NCBI GenBank assembly: GCA_016866815.1
Contig: VGKZ01000012.1
Location: 1 to 15,796 of the forward strand
DNA from: Candidatus Peregrinibacteria bacterium
GTDB taxonomy: Bacteria; Patescibacteriota; Gracilibacteria; Peribacterales; Peribacteraceae
Length of the DNA: 15,796 nt
Direction of reading: 5' to 3'
Part shown: in pieces, positions 1 to 7,780 of the stretch
How the letters are laid out: every line of letters begins with the position of its first letter
Position numbering within the stretch: the first letter of the stretch is position 1
Notes under the pieces: generated by a model
Seen by the model: only the letters and a program-made list of their open reading frames with translations
What the model was told of the DNA's origin: nothing
Database searches by the model: none
Translations under genes and position numbers: made by a program

Positions 1-843
1 ACTGCCGTGTTCCGGATGCAGGAATTCGTACGAAAAAGCCTCTTTGCGCGGCGATGCACGGAGAATGTCCACCGGTTCCGCGACAGGCGCAACGAAGGTT
101 TTGCGGTCCACCGGAGTCGTGACGACCGGAGGATGCTTCACTTCGAACACTGTGGTGCAGCCGACATGATGCAGAGCATTCAAAAGCGAGGCTTCCGTGA
201 GCCAGAAACTCTCCGTGTTGTCCGCGGAAGCCCATGTTTTCTCTGATTTCTGCACACTGGTCGCCTGTGCGGCGTCCTCGGGATACGGACACCCCGCGTA
301 CGTCGCGCCGTTCCAATCAAATGTGTGCGTAGGATGAAGAGCAATGTGCGTGTCGATGATGAGAACACCGCGCAACATGCGCATGAGCGTCTGCAGAAAC
401 GGTAGTAGTGCCTCTCTCTGCAGGTGATAGAGAATACCGGCGCAGAGAATCACATCAAATCCACCGAGTGTTTCGGGACAGAGATTCCGCACATCTTCGA
501 GGAGAAACTTCGCGCGACCAAGCCCCAGTGCTTCTGCAGCAAAACCGGCCTTCGCGATACTACCCTCGCGAATATCGATTCCCAGAGACTCTGCGCCATG
601 CGCAGCGAACTCAATAGCGAACAGACCTTCCAGGCACCCAAGATCCAGAACACGCATCCCGGAAAACGGTCTGCGTAGAATATCGGAAACGATCTGCAAG
701 TACTGCCGCGCACGCACGCGACTGATGGGTTCTTCTTCGCGGATCGTGTATATCCCTTCGCCAAGAAGAATATTGTGCGCCGTCCATTCGCCATAACGGT
801 GAATGATCTCCCGTTTCCGCCGAAGGATCTCTTCCGGATGCAT
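1..843 (-). CDS. Class I SAM-dependent methyltransferase, 3' end cut by window edge
   Basis: The reading frame is open from the ATG at 843 to base 1 (281 codons, no stop), so the C-terminus lies outside the window. The Rossmann methyltransferase signature is plain: motif I 'MRVLDLGCLEGLFA' at residues 63-76, the acidic end of strand 2 'LGIDIRE' at 87-93 (D90 should contact the SAM ribose), and 'FDVILCAGILYHL' at 129-141, typical of motif IV/post-motif in small-molecule and sugar methyltransferases. The acceptor is unknown; next to glycosyltransferases, methylation of a sugar or glycan end is the likely role (inference). The frame stays open upstream to about 1084, but 843 is chosen because it is the only ATG placed correctly before the domain and it follows a -10-like box after 9 nt. 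There is no Shine-Dalgarno site. It is divergent from the glycosyltransferase operon starting at 1168. Confidence 0.88.
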   Translation of the reverse strand, partial: MHPEEILRRKREIIHRYGEWTAHNILLGEGIYTIREEEPISRVRARQYLQIVSDILRRPFSGMRVLDLGCLEGLFAIEFAAHGAESLGIDIREGSIAKAGFAAEALGLGRAKFLLEDVRNLCPETLGGFDVILCAGILYHLQREALLPFLQTLMRMLRGVLIIDTHIALHPTHTFDWNGATYAGCPYPEDAAQATSVQKSEKTWASADNTESFWLTEASLLNALHHVGCTTVFEVKHPPVVTTPVDRKTFVAPVAEPVDILRASPRKEAFSYEFLHPEHGS

Positions 844-852
844 AGGAGGAGC

Positions 853-858
853 ATCATA
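853..858 (-). promoter_or_regulatory. -10 box of the left-edge methyltransferase (leaderless type)
   Basis: On the minus strand TATGAT (5/6 to TATAAT) is followed by the nine bases GCTCCTCCT and then the ATG at 843. Transcription would start within about three bases of the start codon, giving a leaderless or nearly leaderless mRNA. No good -35 box at 17 bp is visible; TTGCCC lies at a 19-bp spacing. The same arrangement and the same nine bases precede the divergent gene at 1168, which is the main support. Confidence 0.5.
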
Positions 859-1036
859 CCGTCCCGGCAAGGCGACTGGGCAACCCGAACTTGCGGAAAA
901 CCCGATGAAGCATATAGACGCTGCATGGTGAAGTGCGGAGTACGTGTTCTGCTGCGGATAGGCGTCATGCTTCCCACTGCGAATGCACTGGGGGCCCTTC
1001 GTGTTGCTACGGCACGTCGGAATCAACACTGAGGAG

Positions 1037-1150
1037 ATGACACCCCGACAACAGGCCACACTGACCCCCGATGATTTTGAAACTCAAGCAACACCGGAAG
1101 AACCGCTCGGTGAAGAGACATTCAGAGCATTGGTGAAGACCATCCTCTGA
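1037..1150 (+). CDS. Possible small acidic protein, 37 aa, unknown
   Basis: ATG at 1037 to TGA at 1148-1150. The predicted peptide begins MTPRQQATLTPDDFETQ and ends EETFRALVKTIL: acidic in the middle, no membrane segment, no Cys, with an amphipathic helix possible at the C-terminus. Its amino-acid and codon choices look like those of real genes nearby. GAGGAG directly abuts the ATG, which is too close for an ideal Shine-Dalgarno site. It ends 17 bp before the 938-aa gene, and the -35 and -10 boxes of that gene lie across its last codons and stop. I recognise no family. It could be a leader peptide, an independent small protein or chance. Confidence 0.3.
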   Translation: MTPRQQATLTPDDFETQATPEEPLGEETFRALVKTIL

Positions 1151-1158
1151 CGTATACT
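1130..1158 (+). promoter_or_regulatory. Promoter of the glycosyltransferase operon
   Basis: TTGGTG (1130-1135) and TATACT (1153-1158) are separated by exactly 17 bp; the -10 matches consensus at 5/6 and the -35 at 3/6. The -10 is followed by GCTCCTCCT and the ATG at 1168, so the predicted transcript begins at or within a few bases of the start codon. There is no Shine-Dalgarno site; the bases before the ATG instead resemble the anti-Shine-Dalgarno sequence. Confidence 0.55.
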
Positions 1159-1167
1159 GCTCCTCCT

Positions 1168-3984
1168 ATGTATAGATTCTGGGAGAGCATCATCGAGCCT
1201 TTGCTTGCAAGCATCGATGCGCATGCAGTGGTGGAAATCGGTGTAGCAGACGGGAAGAATACAAAGCATCTTCTGGATTTTGTACGCGCGCGCAACGGCA
1301 TCCTACATGCCGTAGACCCTGCCCCGAGATGCGATACAGATGCATTGCAAAGCACGTACGGAAACGCTTGGCATTTCCTGAAGGAATTGAGTCTGAACGC
1401 ATTGCCGGACATCGCGCAGTACGATGCGGTACTGATCGACGGAGACCATAACTGGTACACGGTCTACAACGAGCTGCTCATCATCGAAAAATACGCAAAG
1501 CGCATGGGAATATTCCCGTTGGTGCTGCTCCACGACATCGGCTGGCCGTACGCGCGGCGCGATCTCTACTACGATCCCGATCGCATTCCCGTCGGATATC
1601 GCAATGCATACCTCCGGGGAGGAATACTTCCCTCTTCGCACGAAATAACGCAGGGACACGGGATGAACGCGGAATGTTTTCACTCGATCTACGAAACCAA
1701 CGTGCGCAACGGTGTACTGACGGCAATCGAAGACTTCATCGAACAAACGAGCATCGCCATAGAATTCCTTCCGATTCCGGGCAACCACGGTATCGGCATC
1801 CTCGCATCGCGAGCGATGATGGAAAAGCATCCGAAGTTCGCGGAATTCTTATCCGCAGTCCGCCTAAGTCCGGAGATGTTCCGGTATATAGACGATTTGG
1901 AAACGGAACGTCTCGGTTCGTATGTTCATGAAAGGCAACTGCAGAAAACCCTGGATCAATCAAACCGGACCGATCCTGAGACGGAAAATGAACGTGAGGC
2001 GCTGAAGCGGGAACAGGAACGCCTGGAAAGTGAACGAACCGCGCTCGCTGCACGGGAAAACCGGCTCCATGCGCTGACAGATGAACTCCATCGCCTGCGG
2101 GCCGCACAGTCACCTGCATTGGTCGTCATGGAACAACAGAGATGCGACATGGAAAAAAGGACGATGGATATCCAGGGAAAAACCGATACATTGGCAAAAG
2201 AGCTGCAGGACACGGCGTGGTTGCGGAAGGAAGCGGAAGCGCAGATCAAAGAGAGTCAGAAGCAAATTTCCTGGGCAAAACTGGAACAGGAGCGTTCCGT
2301 GAAAATCGCCTACACTTGCCGCAGGGAATCACAGGATCTGGGAAAACAGGTCAAGCAGTTGGAGAAACTACTGGAAGAACGCGAAGCGCACATACAGCGC
2401 ATCCTCAACTCGAAAAGCTGGCGCATCACAGCATGGCTGAAGCACCTTGATCGTCCGATGATCCGGCCACTGATCAATCGTATTGCCTATTCCGTGTTCA
2501 GAAACCTGAAAGATCTGTGGAGCGACTTCGGCGAACCGTGCCCGGGACTGGCGCGTTTCGTGCGCCACACGTTGCTTGGAACTCTCTGGCCTGTGCAACC
2601 CGCTCCCAAGGCAGCTGAACTGCTTCCGCACACCGCAGTGACCGTCGCCGTCATCATCCCCTGTCACAACTACGCACAATTTCTTCCGGAAGCGGTGGAG
2701 AGCGTACTCGCGCAAACCGTACAGCCAACGGAAATTCTCGTCGTGGATGACGCATCGGAGGATGGGACACCCGAAGTCGCACGAAGGTACGCGACAAGAG
2801 GAGTGCGCTATCTCCGCGGAGACTGGCGTAGCGTGGGCGCTGCGCGCAACGCCGGGATAGCGGCAACATCGGCAGCATTTCTCATCTTTCTCGACGCAGA
2901 CGACATCCTGCATTCCGAGTACATCCGACTCGCACTCGATGTCCTGCACAACCGCTCCGATGCGGGACTTGCCTACGGGAATCAGCAGTTCTTCGGCGAC
3001 CAGCATCTGTACTTCGAGGCTCCGGCGGTCTTCGACTGGAAACGCTTCGACAGCATCAATCACCTCAATGCATCCGCCGTCGTCCGCCGTACCGCTCTGC
3101 AACAGGCAGGAGGGTTCAGTCACGGCGTCGAACAGGACGGAGACTGGGTGACCTGGAGACGTATTCTTCGGCTCGGCTGGAACGCTGTAAAATTTGAAGG
3201 GACCATGTTCTACCGGTCGCACGCAGCAGGAATGACCGCTGGTCTTGCTGAACGGCAATCGTATCCGCAGCGCGCAGGATTCTTCGAGGAAGAGGCAACG
3301 CTGTTCCTCTCCCTCTCAGGCCGTGCGTGGGCCTGGCCGAAAACTGCAGCATTCTTAGAAAAGCAGACGTTCCCACACGACCGCATCCACCTCGTCATTC
3401 TCGATACATCACAGGATGAGGAATTCACATCGACCGTGCGCCGGTGGCTCGAACACTGCGACTACCGCAGCTTCACACTGCTCAGGGAAAACGTGGGTCC
3501 GAAGGGTCTTGCAGACGCGCACAGATCCGATGAAAGAACGAAGCAGACAGTCGCAGAAGCGTGCGCCCGCATCTATAACCGCTTCGCACGCAATTGCACG
3601 ACGACGCTCGCGTTTGTCCTGGAAGATGATGTCATTCCTCCACTCGATGTGTACGCACGACTGATCGGATACTTCCGTCAGGATGTGGCGACGGTATCCG
3701 GATGTTACTACCACCGGAACATCGGGAAACCCGTTGCATGGACGTGGGATACAACGACGGGATTGCCTGCCTTCGCCGAACCGCAAACCGGAGTGACTCC
3801 CGTCGGCGGCAACGGATTCGGATGCCTTGTGGTGCGAGGGGAAAGACTTCGGCATACGGTGTTCCATTCCGGCCCCCCGTACGGCAATTTCGACCATAAT
3901 TTCTACCACACTGTCACAGAACAGGACGGGCAGACGGCGCTCCTCGACTGGGACTGCGTCTGTGAACATCTGCAGGCGCCGTGA
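1168..3984 (+). CDS. Methyltransferase - coiled coil - tandem glycosyltransferase fusion (938 aa)
   Basis: Four parts can be read in order. Residues 1-250 are a Methyltransf_24-like SAM domain: motif I 'VVEIGVADGKNT' (21-32), D50 at the end of strand 2, 'VLIDGDHNWY' (88-97) and 'LLHDIGWPYARRD' (from 120). Residues about 255-411 are a charged, Glu/Lys/Arg/Leu-rich coiled coil, closed by 'ILNSKSWRITAWLKHL', the SWRxT linker often seen just before sugar-transferase domains. Residues about 490-700 are a GT2/GT-A domain with 'VIIPCHNY' (495-502), 'VVDDAS' (525-530) and the metal-binding 'FLDADD' (574-579). Residues about 709-938 form a second, more divergent GT-like module with 'VLEDDVIPP' (817-825), 'VGGNGFGC' (879-886) and a C-terminal 'DWDCVCEH'. 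It probably acts at the cytoplasmic face, elongating and methylating a glycan (inference). It is first in a tight operon; its stop overlaps the next start. Confidence 0.92.
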   Translation: MYRFWESIIEPLLASIDAHAVVEIGVADGKNTKHLLDFVRARNGILHAVDPAPRCDTDALQSTYGNAWHFLKELSLNALPDIAQYDAVLIDGDHNWYTVYNELLIIEKYAKRMGIFPLVLLHDIGWPYARRDLYYDPDRIPVGYRNAYLRGGILPSSHEITQGHGMNAECFHSIYETNVRNGVLTAIEDFIEQTSIAIEFLPIPGNHGIGILASRAMMEKHPKFAEFLSAVRLSPEMFRYIDDLETERLGSYVHERQLQKTLDQSNRTDPETENEREALKREQERLESERTALAARENRLHALTDELHRLRAAQSPALVVMEQQRCDMEKRTMDIQGKTDTLAKELQDTAWLRKEAEAQIKESQKQISWAKLEQERSVKIAYTCRRESQDLGKQVKQLEKLLEEREAHIQRILNSKSWRITAWLKHLDRPMIRPLINRIAYSVFRNLKDLWSDFGEPCPGLARFVRHTLLGTLWPVQPAPKAAELLPHTAVTVAVIIPCHNYAQFLPEAVESVLAQTVQPTEILVVDDASEDGTPEVARRYATRGVRYLRGDWRSVGAARNAGIAATSAAFLIFLDADDILHSEYIRLALDVLHNRSDAGLAYGNQQFFGDQHLYFEAPAVFDWKRFDSINHLNASAVVRRTALQQAGGFSHGVEQDGDWVTWRRILRLGWNAVKFEGTMFYRSHAAGMTAGLAERQSYPQRAGFFEEEATLFLSLSGRAWAWPKTAAFLEKQTFPHDRIHLVILDTSQDEEFTSTVRRWLEHCDYRSFTLLRENVGPKGLADAHRSDERTKQTVAEACARIYNRFARNCTTTLAFVLEDDVIPPLDVYARLIGYFRQDVATVSGCYYHRNIGKPVAWTWDTTTGLPAFAEPQTGVTPVGGNGFGCLVVRGERLRHTVFHSGPPYGNFDHNFYHTVTEQDGQTALLDWDCVCEHLQAP

Positions 3985-4877
3985 TGATGCACACCGACTC
4001 CAGCAACAGGCCGCGCATCCTCCTCCTCATCGATATCCCCGGCTGGGCGTTCCACACCGTCGCAAAAGAAATCGAACGTCATCTCAGCGATCGTTTTGCA
4101 TTCACGATCATGATAAAAGATAATTTTCCGACGATCGATGAAGATTGTTTTGATCTCATTCACGTCTTCTACGAATTCGAGGAATACCACAAGCAATTTC
4201 TCACCGGAAAAGCAAAAGTTATACGCTCTGTGTACAGTCATTATTGGGAAATCGACCACCATCTCACTCCGATGCAGCTCTATCAACGGTATCTGCATGA
4301 CGCCCACGCCGTCATCGTTCCGAGCATGCGGCTTTTCCATGCCTTCGAAGGTATTCCGCCGCCGGTCTATCTATTCCCGGAAGGCGTAGACACGGCACTC
4401 TTCTCGCCCGGAAAGGCACGGATTGGACCGCTCGTGGTCGGATGGGCAGGGAAAGACATTCCGATCAAGCGTCTCGACATACTCAGGGCGGCATGCGAAG
4501 GCATCTGTGCACTGAAAATCGCCGACGGCTCCCTGTCGCAAGATGCCATGCAGAATTTCTATAGAGGTATCGATGTCATCGCCTGTACATCGATTGCCGA
4601 AGGTTGTCCGCGCCCACTCATCGAAGCCATGGCCTGCGGTGCATATCCGGTATCGTTTGATGTCGGTGTCGTACCGGAGGTCGTCATCGACGGCATGAAC
4701 GGTATGATTGTGAAACAACAATCCACCGGAGCATTCCGTGAAGCACTGCAGTGGTGCAGAGACCACTGCGACACCATCCGGGGAACGCGCAGACTGAACG
4801 CCGAACGGATACGGGCGACGAGAACATGGCAAAACGTGACTGCCCATCTCGCGGACATCTACTATGCTGTGCTGTAG
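3984..4877 (+). CDS. GT4-family glycosyltransferase, short form
   Basis: A GT-B fold retaining glycosyltransferase, recognised from its C-terminal half: 'VVGWAGKDIPIKRLD', then 'FYRGIDVIACTS', then the GT4 EX7E motif 'EGCPRPLIE' with E206 and E214, followed by 'AMACGAYPVSFDVGVVPEVV', the nucleotide-sugar pocket. It is 297 residues, while most GT4 enzymes have 350-400, because the N-terminal acceptor domain is compact (from 'RPRILLLIDIPGWAFHTVA'). The ATG at 3984 overlaps the preceding TGA by one base (TGATG) and has AGG seven bases upstream; a GTG at 3981 and an ATG at 3987 are alternatives. The operon position implies co-translation with the 938-aa protein. Donor and acceptor cannot be inferred. 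Confidence 0.9.
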   Translation: MMHTDSSNRPRILLLIDIPGWAFHTVAKEIERHLSDRFAFTIMIKDNFPTIDEDCFDLIHVFYEFEEYHKQFLTGKAKVIRSVYSHYWEIDHHLTPMQLYQRYLHDAHAVIVPSMRLFHAFEGIPPPVYLFPEGVDTALFSPGKARIGPLVVGWAGKDIPIKRLDILRAACEGICALKIADGSLSQDAMQNFYRGIDVIACTSIAEGCPRPLIEAMACGAYPVSFDVGVVPEVVIDGMNGMIVKQQSTGAFREALQWCRDHCDTIRGTRRLNAERIRATRTWQNVTAHLADIYYAVL

Positions 4878-5567
4878 ATGAGTACCATCCCCGCAATCCT
4901 GCCGGATATCAGCAAGAGCAGCTGCGCGTCGCAGACGATCTCTGATCCTCACTTTGACCCGCGCACCATCGAAGCAACGGACAGACTGCTCTCCCTGTCA
5001 CACCGTGAAGAAGGACTTGCGCTGTACGAGTATGTGAGAAGAACGAGCGGTTCTGTTCTGGAAATCGGAACATACTGCGGCTACCTGGCACTGTTTCTGG
5101 CATACGGAATGAAGAACAGAGAATGGTTCCGCCGGCAGGGAACGGAAGTATTCACCATTGATACGCACATGGGACACGACGACCTTCGGATCAGGCGCGA
5201 CCGAGGGCAGCCGGCGACGTTCGGACGCTTCGTAGAGAACTGTAAGCAACACAACGTATGGGACATCGTGCATCCCATCATCGACGATGCCGACGGGGCC
5301 CATGCATTGTGGCGGTGGGGCCGGTGCCTCGACCTTCTGTTCATCGATGGCGACCATGCGCATGCAAAGCGGGATTTCAGAAACTACATTCCGTTTCTCA
5401 AACCGGAAGGCTTCGTATGTTTTCATAATTATTTCTGGGAATGCCCACAGGTCATTGCCGATGTCGATGAACTAGTTGCGGCAGGTACCATAGAGCCCCT
5501 CGAACGGATTCATACGATGTTCATCGCCCGTGTGAATCATGACCCTTTCCGTCTTCCCAGGTTATGA
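4878..5567 (+). CDS. Class I SAM-dependent methyltransferase (Methyltransf_24 type)
   Basis: A 229-residue protein with the SAM fold: motif I 'SVLEIGTYCGYLALFLAYGM' (about residues 59-78), 'VFTIDTHMGHDD' at the end of strand 2, and 'LDLLFIDGDHAHAKRDF', the IDGDH signature of the Methyltransf_24 group. The same IDGDH motif occurs in the N-terminal domain of the 938-aa protein, so the two are probably distant relatives. 'LKPEGFVCFHNYFW' is the post-core strand. Its ATG follows the preceding stop with zero spacing and no Shine-Dalgarno site, which suggests translational coupling. The likely job is O- or N-methylation of a sugar in the glycan made here (inference). Confidence 0.88.
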   Translation: MSTIPAILPDISKSSCASQTISDPHFDPRTIEATDRLLSLSHREEGLALYEYVRRTSGSVLEIGTYCGYLALFLAYGMKNREWFRRQGTEVFTIDTHMGHDDLRIRRDRGQPATFGRFVENCKQHNVWDIVHPIIDDADGAHALWRWGRCLDLLFIDGDHAHAKRDFRNYIPFLKPEGFVCFHNYFWECPQVIADVDELVAAGTIEPLERIHTMFIARVNHDPFRLPRL

Positions 5568-7045
5568 AGGTATGGATGAACCGCTTTCGGGCTATTTGGA
5601 AGAAAAAATCTGCTACATGCTCGGCGCATACGCTGCCCTGTGACGTTGCCGTCATCATCCCCTGTCATAACTACGCGCATGTGCTGTCCAGGGCCATCGA
5701 GTGCGTCCTCGCGCAAACCAAAACCCCGCGCGATATCCTCGTGGTCGACGACGCATCGAACGACCATCCGGAGTTCGTCACCGAGCGGTACAGCAATCGT
5801 GGCGTGCGGTATGTACGAACCGAACATCGCAGTCTGGCGAAAACCCGCAATCTCGGGGCAAAGATGACCCAGTCGGAATTTCTGCTCTTCCTCGATCCCG
5901 ATGACACCATCCCGGCAGATTACATCGAACGATGCCTCACCGTACTCCAAGACCGCTCTGTCGCCGCAGCGTACCCAAACATTCAGTACAGCGGCGAGCG
6001 TACGGATTATGCGGAAGCACCGGGTTTTGATGCCGAAGGCCTTCTGCGAAGCAATTACATTCCGTCCACAGCGCTCATTCGTCGCCAGGCATACGACCTT
6101 GTGGGCGGGTACCGAGACGTTCCGCATGCCCTCGAAGACTGGGATTTCTACAGACGCGTCGTTGGCATGGGATACAGGGCGGCAAAGGCGGATACGACGA
6201 TGGGCTACACCATCCATGCGGCAAGTCTGGTGCACAAACACAATGCGCACCCGTCGCGCTCCTATGCCCGTGATGCTGCACTGGAGCACTGTGACGTGAC
6301 GATCTTCACGCCGTTCGCCGGACGCAGGGAAATATTCGAACGCTACTGCGACGCTCTCCGTTCTCTGGACTGGAATCGCGGAAACATCCGGCTGCACTGG
6401 TACAACACATCGGATGATGGAGAGTTTGACCTGCTTCTTCGCTCCGCAATCACACGCATGCCTTTCGCAGAAGTACGCTATACCAAGGCTCCGTTACCCG
6501 ACGCATGGCTGCACACGCCGGAGAGCCTGATCCGGAAACGCATTAAAGATCTCGATGATGCGGAATATTACTATCAACTGGCCGTGGTGCGTGCGTACAA
6601 ACACATGATCCAGACATGTTCGACGGAGTATGTTCTGACACTGGAGGATGACATCGCCATTCGACCCGATACACTCAAACGGCTCACAGAAGGGCTGGAC
6701 TGGAATGTTGCCGCAGTGATTGCACCGTACAGGAGCGGATTCTTTCCGCGCTACGAGGTGTGGACGCCCAATGCGGACGGGACCGTAACCAATTTCCGTG
6801 AGAAGGGCACGGGTATGCAGGAAGTCGGTGGCTGCGGATTCGGCTGCACGCTGTTTCGCATGAGCGATCTTCAGAACATTGCCCCGCTATTCACCGGAGT
6901 GAAGTCGCGCCCCATGCAATGGTATGACCAGATTTCCTACACACGATTGAAGGCCTACGGAAAAATTCTGTGCAATTGGGATGCGGAAGTTGAACATATG
7001 GCGACGGAACGTTTTACCGAGGGCCTCGCGACAACGTTCACCTGA
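5564..7045 (+). CDS. Tandem glycosyltransferase: GT2 domain plus second GT-like module (493 aa)
   Basis: Residues 27-240 are a GT2/GT-A domain: 'VAVIIPCHNYAHVL' (28-41), 'LVVDDAS' (59-65), 'FLDPDD' (109-114, the DXD metal site) and 'EDWDFYRR' (191-198, the ED pair that commonly supplies the catalytic base). Residues about 243-490 repeat the second module of the 938-aa protein: 'NTSDDGEF' (281-288), 'VLTLEDDIAI' (357-366), 'VGGCGFGC' (421-428) and 'NWDAEVEHM' near the end. The ATG at 5564 overlaps the previous stop as ATGA. AAGG at 5567-5570 sits five bases before an in-frame ATG at 5576, so translation may begin at residue 5. It is last in the operon; no hairpin terminator follows, only the decayed gene. 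Confidence 0.9.
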   Translation: MKVWMNRFRAIWKKKSATCSAHTLPCDVAVIIPCHNYAHVLSRAIECVLAQTKTPRDILVVDDASNDHPEFVTERYSNRGVRYVRTEHRSLAKTRNLGAKMTQSEFLLFLDPDDTIPADYIERCLTVLQDRSVAAAYPNIQYSGERTDYAEAPGFDAEGLLRSNYIPSTALIRRQAYDLVGGYRDVPHALEDWDFYRRVVGMGYRAAKADTTMGYTIHAASLVHKHNAHPSRSYARDAALEHCDVTIFTPFAGRREIFERYCDALRSLDWNRGNIRLHWYNTSDDGEFDLLLRSAITRMPFAEVRYTKAPLPDAWLHTPESLIRKRIKDLDDAEYYYQLAVVRAYKHMIQTCSTEYVLTLEDDIAIRPDTLKRLTEGLDWNVAAVIAPYRSGFFPRYEVWTPNADGTVTNFREKGTGMQEVGGCGFGCTLFRMSDLQNIAPLFTGVKSRPMQWYDQISYTRLKAYGKILCNWDAEVEHMATERFTEGLATTFT

Positions 7046-7050
7046 AAATA

Positions 7051-7780
7051 ATGAAAGACGCCATACTCTCCTATCAAGCATCGCTCAGTCGCACTGAACT
7101 TTCCGATCGTTATATCCATGGAAATTGATCGTCCTGGTCATACTCTCGGTCTTACTGCCGCGTACACGCACATGTATGATAGGCATCTGCATCGTGGCCA
7201 TCGCAACGAACGGTATCTATTCCCGCAGAGATCGTATTAAATGGGAACGAACAAGCATGCTGCAGGTGCAGGCAAAAAGCTGCCTTGAAAGTTACACAAC
7301 GACGAGCGACGCCTGTCTCCACTGGCTGTATCCATGGGACATTCCCATGGACCATCTCCCCTGTACAGCGGCGCCGCTACTGGAGAACATGAAGTTTCTG
7401 GATGTATTCACTGTCCCCCCAGATGCAACGTTCATCGACACTCCGGATCACTCATACGGTGCCATGGAAAAATCGGCGCAGCGCCTACCCTGCCGGAGCT
7501 TTCAGGAATGGGAACCATCGTTTCGGGTTGGGCAATGCTGGATGGCTGCAATTCCCCGGAGCATGTGATCCTGACTTCAGGAATGAACCACACGATGATC
7601 GCACACACCACAGCGCACCTTCGCAGAACTGATATCACTGAAGAATACGGTCGCTGCTACCGAAAGACAGGATGGGAAGTCGAGCTGCAAAAAGACACAC
7701 CGACGCGTGGTATCGCCGCCTGGGCGTATGATCCTTTAAGAAAGCGTTTCCTTCGGCTGAACGATTCTTCTGCGCAATGA
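7051..7780 (+). pseudogene. Remnant of a membrane protein, 5'-truncated and frameshifted
   Basis: Three reading frames carry one protein-like message. Frame 7051 gives a short piece ending SRTELSDRYIHGN-stop. The frame from 7098 gives a hydrophobic segment 'KLIVLVILSVLL', a second one 'CMIGICIVAIATNGIYS', and a Cys-bearing stretch 'TSDACLHWLYPW' to about 7470. From 7472 the sense continues in another frame ('GTIVSGWAMLDGC...PRGIAAWAYDP' type text) to TGA at 7778-7780. The switch falls on an A5 run at 7468-7472: one extra A would join the two parts. The layout (last membrane helices, then an extracytoplasmic domain) resembles the C-terminal end of large polytopic envelope glycan proteins; the N-terminal membrane part is absent. 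A single homopolymer error cannot explain the missing 5' part. Its end overlaps the convergent GT39 gene by 45 bp. Confidence 0.65.

Larger units (their letters stand above)
844..1167. other. Divergent intergenic region
   Basis: This 324-bp stretch separates the left-edge methyltransferase from the glycosyltransferase operon. It holds facing promoter-like elements at both ends, with a 13-bp inverted copy of TGCTCCTCCTATG (841-853 on minus, 1158-1170 on plus), plus one plausible 37-codon ORF at 1037-1150. The longer open frames here (for example plus 775-1032) have no recognisable protein character and overlap the methyltransferase, so I leave them out. No terminator or RNA gene is visible. 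Confidence 0.5.

Noticed and set aside
450..977. Minus-strand frame of 175 codons at the left end
   Set aside because: Another minus frame over the same stretch carries the SAM methyltransferase motifs and runs to the window edge; this one is its shadow.
2368..3258. Long open frame on the minus strand (296 codons) within the 938-aa gene
   Set aside because: It lies wholly antisense to clear GT2 motifs on the plus strand, has no recognisable domain, and is rich in Cys, Arg and His in the way shadow frames of this composition are.
3409..3969. Minus-strand open frame of 186 codons
   Set aside because: Antisense shadow of the second glycosyltransferase-like module; no motif or start signal.
5537..6397. 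Minus-strand open frame of 286 codons
   Set aside because: Antisense shadow of the GT2 domain of the 493-aa gene; the plus frame carries all the conserved motifs.
7468..7472. Programmed -1 frameshift at the A5 run
   Set aside because: No X-XXY-YYZ slippery heptamer with a downstream hairpin is evident, and the gene is already truncated at its 5' end, so decay is the simpler reading.
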